Below, piece by piece: positions 61,664 through 64,000 of a DNA stretch of 64,000 bases; position 1 is the first letter of the stretch; every line of letters begins with the position of its first letter. A program made the position numbers and the translations under genes. The notes below the pieces were generated by a model. That model had not been told where the DNA came from. It searched no databases and was given only the letters and a program-made list of their open reading frames with translations. This DNA comes from an uncultured Neomegalonema sp. (GTDB lineage: Bacteria > Pseudomonadota > Alphaproteobacteria > Rhodobacterales > Rhodobacteraceae), in NCBI GenBank assembly GCA_937957975.1, contig CALFFK010000010.1, positions 1 through 64,000 of the forward strand, given 5' to 3'.

Positions 61664-62638
61664 CTACCCCGCCTTTATCCGTGGATCGACCAGCCGCAAG
61701 GCGATGTCGGTCAGAATGTTGAAGACGATGACAACCAGCGACGAGAAGAACAGGATGCCCATAATGGTTGGTGTATCGCGGGCGAGGATGGATTGCAGGG
61801 CAAGCGTGCCGAGGCCTGGCCAACTGAATACGGCTTCGACCACCACAGCACCGGAGATAACGGAAGCAAATTGCAACCCCGCAACGGTGATGACGGGGCC
61901 AAGCGCGTTGCGCAGTGCGTGTTTGTAAAGAACAGTGCGTTCCGGCACGCCCTTTGCCCGTGCGGTTCGCACGTAATCGGCGCCCAGAACTTCCTGCATG
62001 GAGGCCCGCGCGAGGCGGCTGTAGAGGGCGAGATAGATGGAGGCGAGTGTCACCATCGGCAGGATGAGGTGATAGAGAACGTCAAGCGCCTGTATGAAGA
62101 ACCCGCCTTCGACCGTAACATCCCGCATCCCGCCCACGGGAAAGATAGGGAAGACCGACACGAAAGTTATGATGAGCAGAATGCCGGTCCAGAAGACCGG
62201 GGCCGCAAAGCCGAACAACGACAGGAAGGTCACGATTGTATTGAGCAGGCCGTTCGGATTACGCGCCGCCATCACACCAAGCCATGTTCCGGTCACGATG
62301 GCCAATATTTGCGAAGAAACGACGAGCAATAATGTTGCGGGCAGGCGCTCAAGCACGAGTTCTGTGACAGGGGTGTTGAAAAAGTAGGAAAACCCCAGGT
62401 CGAAGCTGAAGATGCCGGACATATAACGCCAGAGTTGCGTGAGGAATGGCTTGTCCAGCCCATATCGCGCGCGGATTTCCTCGATTACTTCCGCATCCGC
62501 GCCCCCCATGTCGCCCGCAATGGAATCCGCAATATCGCCGGGGGCGATGGAAACCAGCGTGAAATTGAGAACCAGCACGGCGAGCAGCAGGACGAGGCCG
62601 TAACCGATGCGCGTGAGGATGATGCGGATGAGAGACAT
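61664..62638 (-). CDS. Oligopeptide-type ABC importer permease (OppB-like)
   Basis: A 324-residue permease of the OppB/DppB family. The N-terminus (LLAVLVLNFTLVSIAPGDIADSI) is the standard amphipathic start, and the contact loop DYVRTARAKGVPERTVLYKHALRN is near residues 220-243. It follows the binding-protein gene after 66 bases that hold a hairpin, and is almost fused to the OppC-like gene. Confidence 0.94.
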   Translation of the reverse strand: MSLIRIILTRIGYGLVLLLAVLVLNFTLVSIAPGDIADSIAGDMGGADAEVIEEIRARYGLDKPFLTQLWRYMSGIFSFDLGFSYFFNTPVTELVLERLPATLLLVVSSQILAIVTGTWLGVMAARNPNGLLNTIVTFLSLFGFAAPVFWTGILLIITFVSVFPIFPVGGMRDVTVEGGFFIQALDVLYHLILPMVTLASIYLALYSRLARASMQEVLGADYVRTARAKGVPERTVLYKHALRNALGPVITVAGLQFASVISGAVVVEAVFSWPGLGTLALQSILARDTPTIMGILFFSSLVVIVFNILTDIALRLVDPRIKAG

Positions 62639-62665
62639 GCATTGCGCCCGGTTCGTGAAGAAAAT

Positions 62666-62692
62666 CCTGCCCCGGCTCAGGGTCGGGGCAGG
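62666..62692 (-). terminator. Intercistronic hairpin between binding protein and permease
   Basis: CCTGCCCCG (62666-62674) and CGGGGCAGG (62684-62692) form a perfect 9-base stem with a 9-base loop. On the minus strand ATTTTCTT follows. Such a site in ABC operons lets the binding protein be made in excess by partial termination or mRNA protection. Confidence 0.75.
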
Positions 62693-62704
62693 GATATGGT
62701 TCGG

Positions 62705-64000
62705 TCAGTCCTTGAGATACACCCGATCCAAGGGATGCGATGTACCCCAGATAGAGTCGGGTGGGTTGCCGACCTTGCTGTTCGAAATCGTATGATAGGG
62801 CGACGGGAACAGCGGATAGAGCGGCAGCTCATCGGCGATGATCTGCTGGAATTCGGCGTAGTATTTCTTGCGCTTTTCGATGTCGTTGGTCGATCCGGCA
62901 AGCTCCATCAGTTCATCGACGCGGTCGTTCGCGTATTGCTGCGTGTTCGACCATATGACGCCTTTCTTGATGTTATCGCTGGAATAGGTGCGATGCACAC
63001 CGATTACCGGATCACCCCAGTTGAAGACGTTATCGATGGTCATATCGAATTCGTGGTTCGAGATGCGCTTCGACCATGTTGGAAAGTCAGGTGACGAACG
63101 CACGGTCACGTCGATGCCGATCTTCTTCAGCGCGGGCTTCATGTATTCCGCCGGGGGTTTGACCGTTGGCCAACCATAATCGACCGTCAGGCCGAAACGC
63201 ATTCCGTCCGAACCTTTCTCGTAACCCGCATCATCGAGCAGCTTGTTCGCCTTGTCGATGTCGAGATCGTAACCTTCGACCGTGCCATCATAAAACGGGC
63301 TGTCCGGGTGGATGCCGGTCTTGGATGGCTTGGCCGTCCCGCGCATCAAGGCCTTGAGCATGAAATCGGTATCAACCGCATAGGCAATAGCCTTGCGCAC
63401 GATGGGGTCGGAGGTCGGGCCTTCGGCCTGGGTGTTGAAAGCCAGCCAGTTGATCGGGCCGATTGCACCGTATCCCTTGTCCGAAACGGTAAGGTCGTCG
63501 TTTTTTTTGAGGCGCACGAGGTTAAGCGGGTCTTGTTCGAAGCCCGACATATGCAATTCGCCGTTCTCCAGCGCGATTGTGCGGGCAGAGCCATCTTTCA
63601 TCACGCGCATGACGATCTTGTCGAGATAGGGCAGCCCTTCAATGAAATAATCATCATTGCGTTCGAGGATTACGTGCTGGTCCTTGGTGTATTCCACGAA
63701 TTTGAATGGGCCGGAGCCAACAACGTCCTGTCCGTTGCGCGGGTGGGCCTTGGGGTCTTGCCCATCGCCATAGATGTGTTTGGGGATGATCGACAAAAGC
63801 TGTGACGACATCGCCAGCATCAGCGCGGGGTGTGGCTTTGAAAGGCGCAGGATCGCAGTATGCTCGTTGGGTGTTTCGACGCTCTCGACCGGGGCGAACA
63901 TGGATTTGAACGGATGGTTCGCTTTTACGGTCTCGATGGAAAAGGCCACGTCTTCAGACGTAATCGGTTCGCCATCGTGAAATTTCGCGCCCTTAACGAG
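62705..64000 (-). CDS. Oligopeptide-type ABC substrate-binding protein, 5' end missing
   Basis: The frame continues past the window end, so the start and signal peptide are not seen; 431 residues are visible. It matches family 5 solute-binding proteins of dipeptide/oligopeptide importers: KFHDGEPITSEDVAFSIE near the visible start, NPRNGQDVVGSGPFKF-like and GLPYLDKIVMRVM later, and AIAYAVDTDFM. It would bind peptides or other compounds in the periplasm for the downstream OppBCDF genes. The exact ligand cannot be told. Confidence 0.94.
   Translation of the reverse strand, partial: LVKGAKFHDGEPITSEDVAFSIETVKANHPFKSMFAPVESVETPNEHTAILRLSKPHPALMLAMSSQLLSIIPKHIYGDGQDPKAHPRNGQDVVGSGPFKFVEYTKDQHVILERNDDYFIEGLPYLDKIVMRVMKDGSARTIALENGELHMSGFEQDPLNLVRLKKNDDLTVSDKGYGAIGPINWLAFNTQAEGPTSDPIVRKAIAYAVDTDFMLKALMRGTAKPSKTGIHPDSPFYDGTVEGYDLDIDKANKLLDDAGYEKGSDGMRFGLTVDYGWPTVKPPAEYMKPALKKIGIDVTVRSSPDFPTWSKRISNHEFDMTIDNVFNWGDPVIGVHRTYSSDNIKKGVIWSNTQQYANDRVDELMELAGSTNDIEKRKKYYAEFQQIIADELPLYPLFPSPYHTISNSKVGNPPDSIWGTSHPLDRVYLKD

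Overview
The window looks like chromosomal DNA of a marine alphaproteobacterium, possibly of or near the Rhodobacterales. The evidence is gene content only: hrcA-grpE, an RpoH with its sigma-32 signature, trpF downstream of ihfB and lapA, the trpB-trpA-accD-folC order, the nitrogen-type PTS enzyme PtsP beside lysC, an aa3-type cytochrome oxidase subunit IV, and above all a DMSP lyase (dddP) with every known active-site position conserved. Species or genus cannot be fixed from this. Most of the DNA is moderately GC-rich and densely coded. I found no rRNA, tRNA, CRISPR array, insertion sequence or prophage.

Layout. 1-3000: a chaperone block on the minus strand (hrcA, grpE, a partial AAA ATPase). 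3000-11600: mixed small genes, including an acetyltransferase, a secreted DUF4344 metallopeptidase, membrane proteins, a BMP-type substrate-binding protein, dnaX-ybaB, a DMT transporter and a YchJ protein. 11600-24800: core functions (sppA, ihfB, lapA, trpF, a TerB-like protein, a tailed GST, rpoH, a PLP dehydratase, folC-accD-trpA-trpB, tadA, an RluB-type synthase, an AmpD-like amidase). 25500-33200: pepN, an orphan iron-type permease, an exported intradiol dioxygenase and an SLBB export lipoprotein with a repeat-built coiled coil. 33200-39400: gph, aspS, a compact two-gene restriction-modification island, and a D-amino-acid aminotransferase coupled to a methyltransferase. 39400-43400: an alpha/beta hydrolase-OsmC fusion, dddP, ssb and a lipoprotein. 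43500-50100: a peptide-type importer operon coupled to an ABC-2 exporter, divergent from a proline-racemase-family gene. 50100-58800: moaB, a uracil-DNA glycosylase, ptsP, lysC, an Ldh-family reductase and a cupin. 58800-64000: a complete oligopeptide-type ABC operon, its binding protein cut by the window end.

How the genes connect. The window mixes housekeeping operons with nutrient acquisition suited to dissolved organic matter (peptides, DMSP, possibly hydroxyproline). The clearest accessory unit is a BstYI/BglII-like endonuclease gene starting 4 bp after aspS, convergent with an MT-A70-type methyltransferase. The most unusual features are ten tandem 14-residue repeats inside the export lipoprotein, a long hairpin that buries the ribosome-binding site and start codon of the TerB-like gene, a candidate structured small RNA downstream of tadA, and stop-start coupling of an ABC importer to an ABC-2 exporter. 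All functional statements rest on reading motifs by eye; no database search was run.
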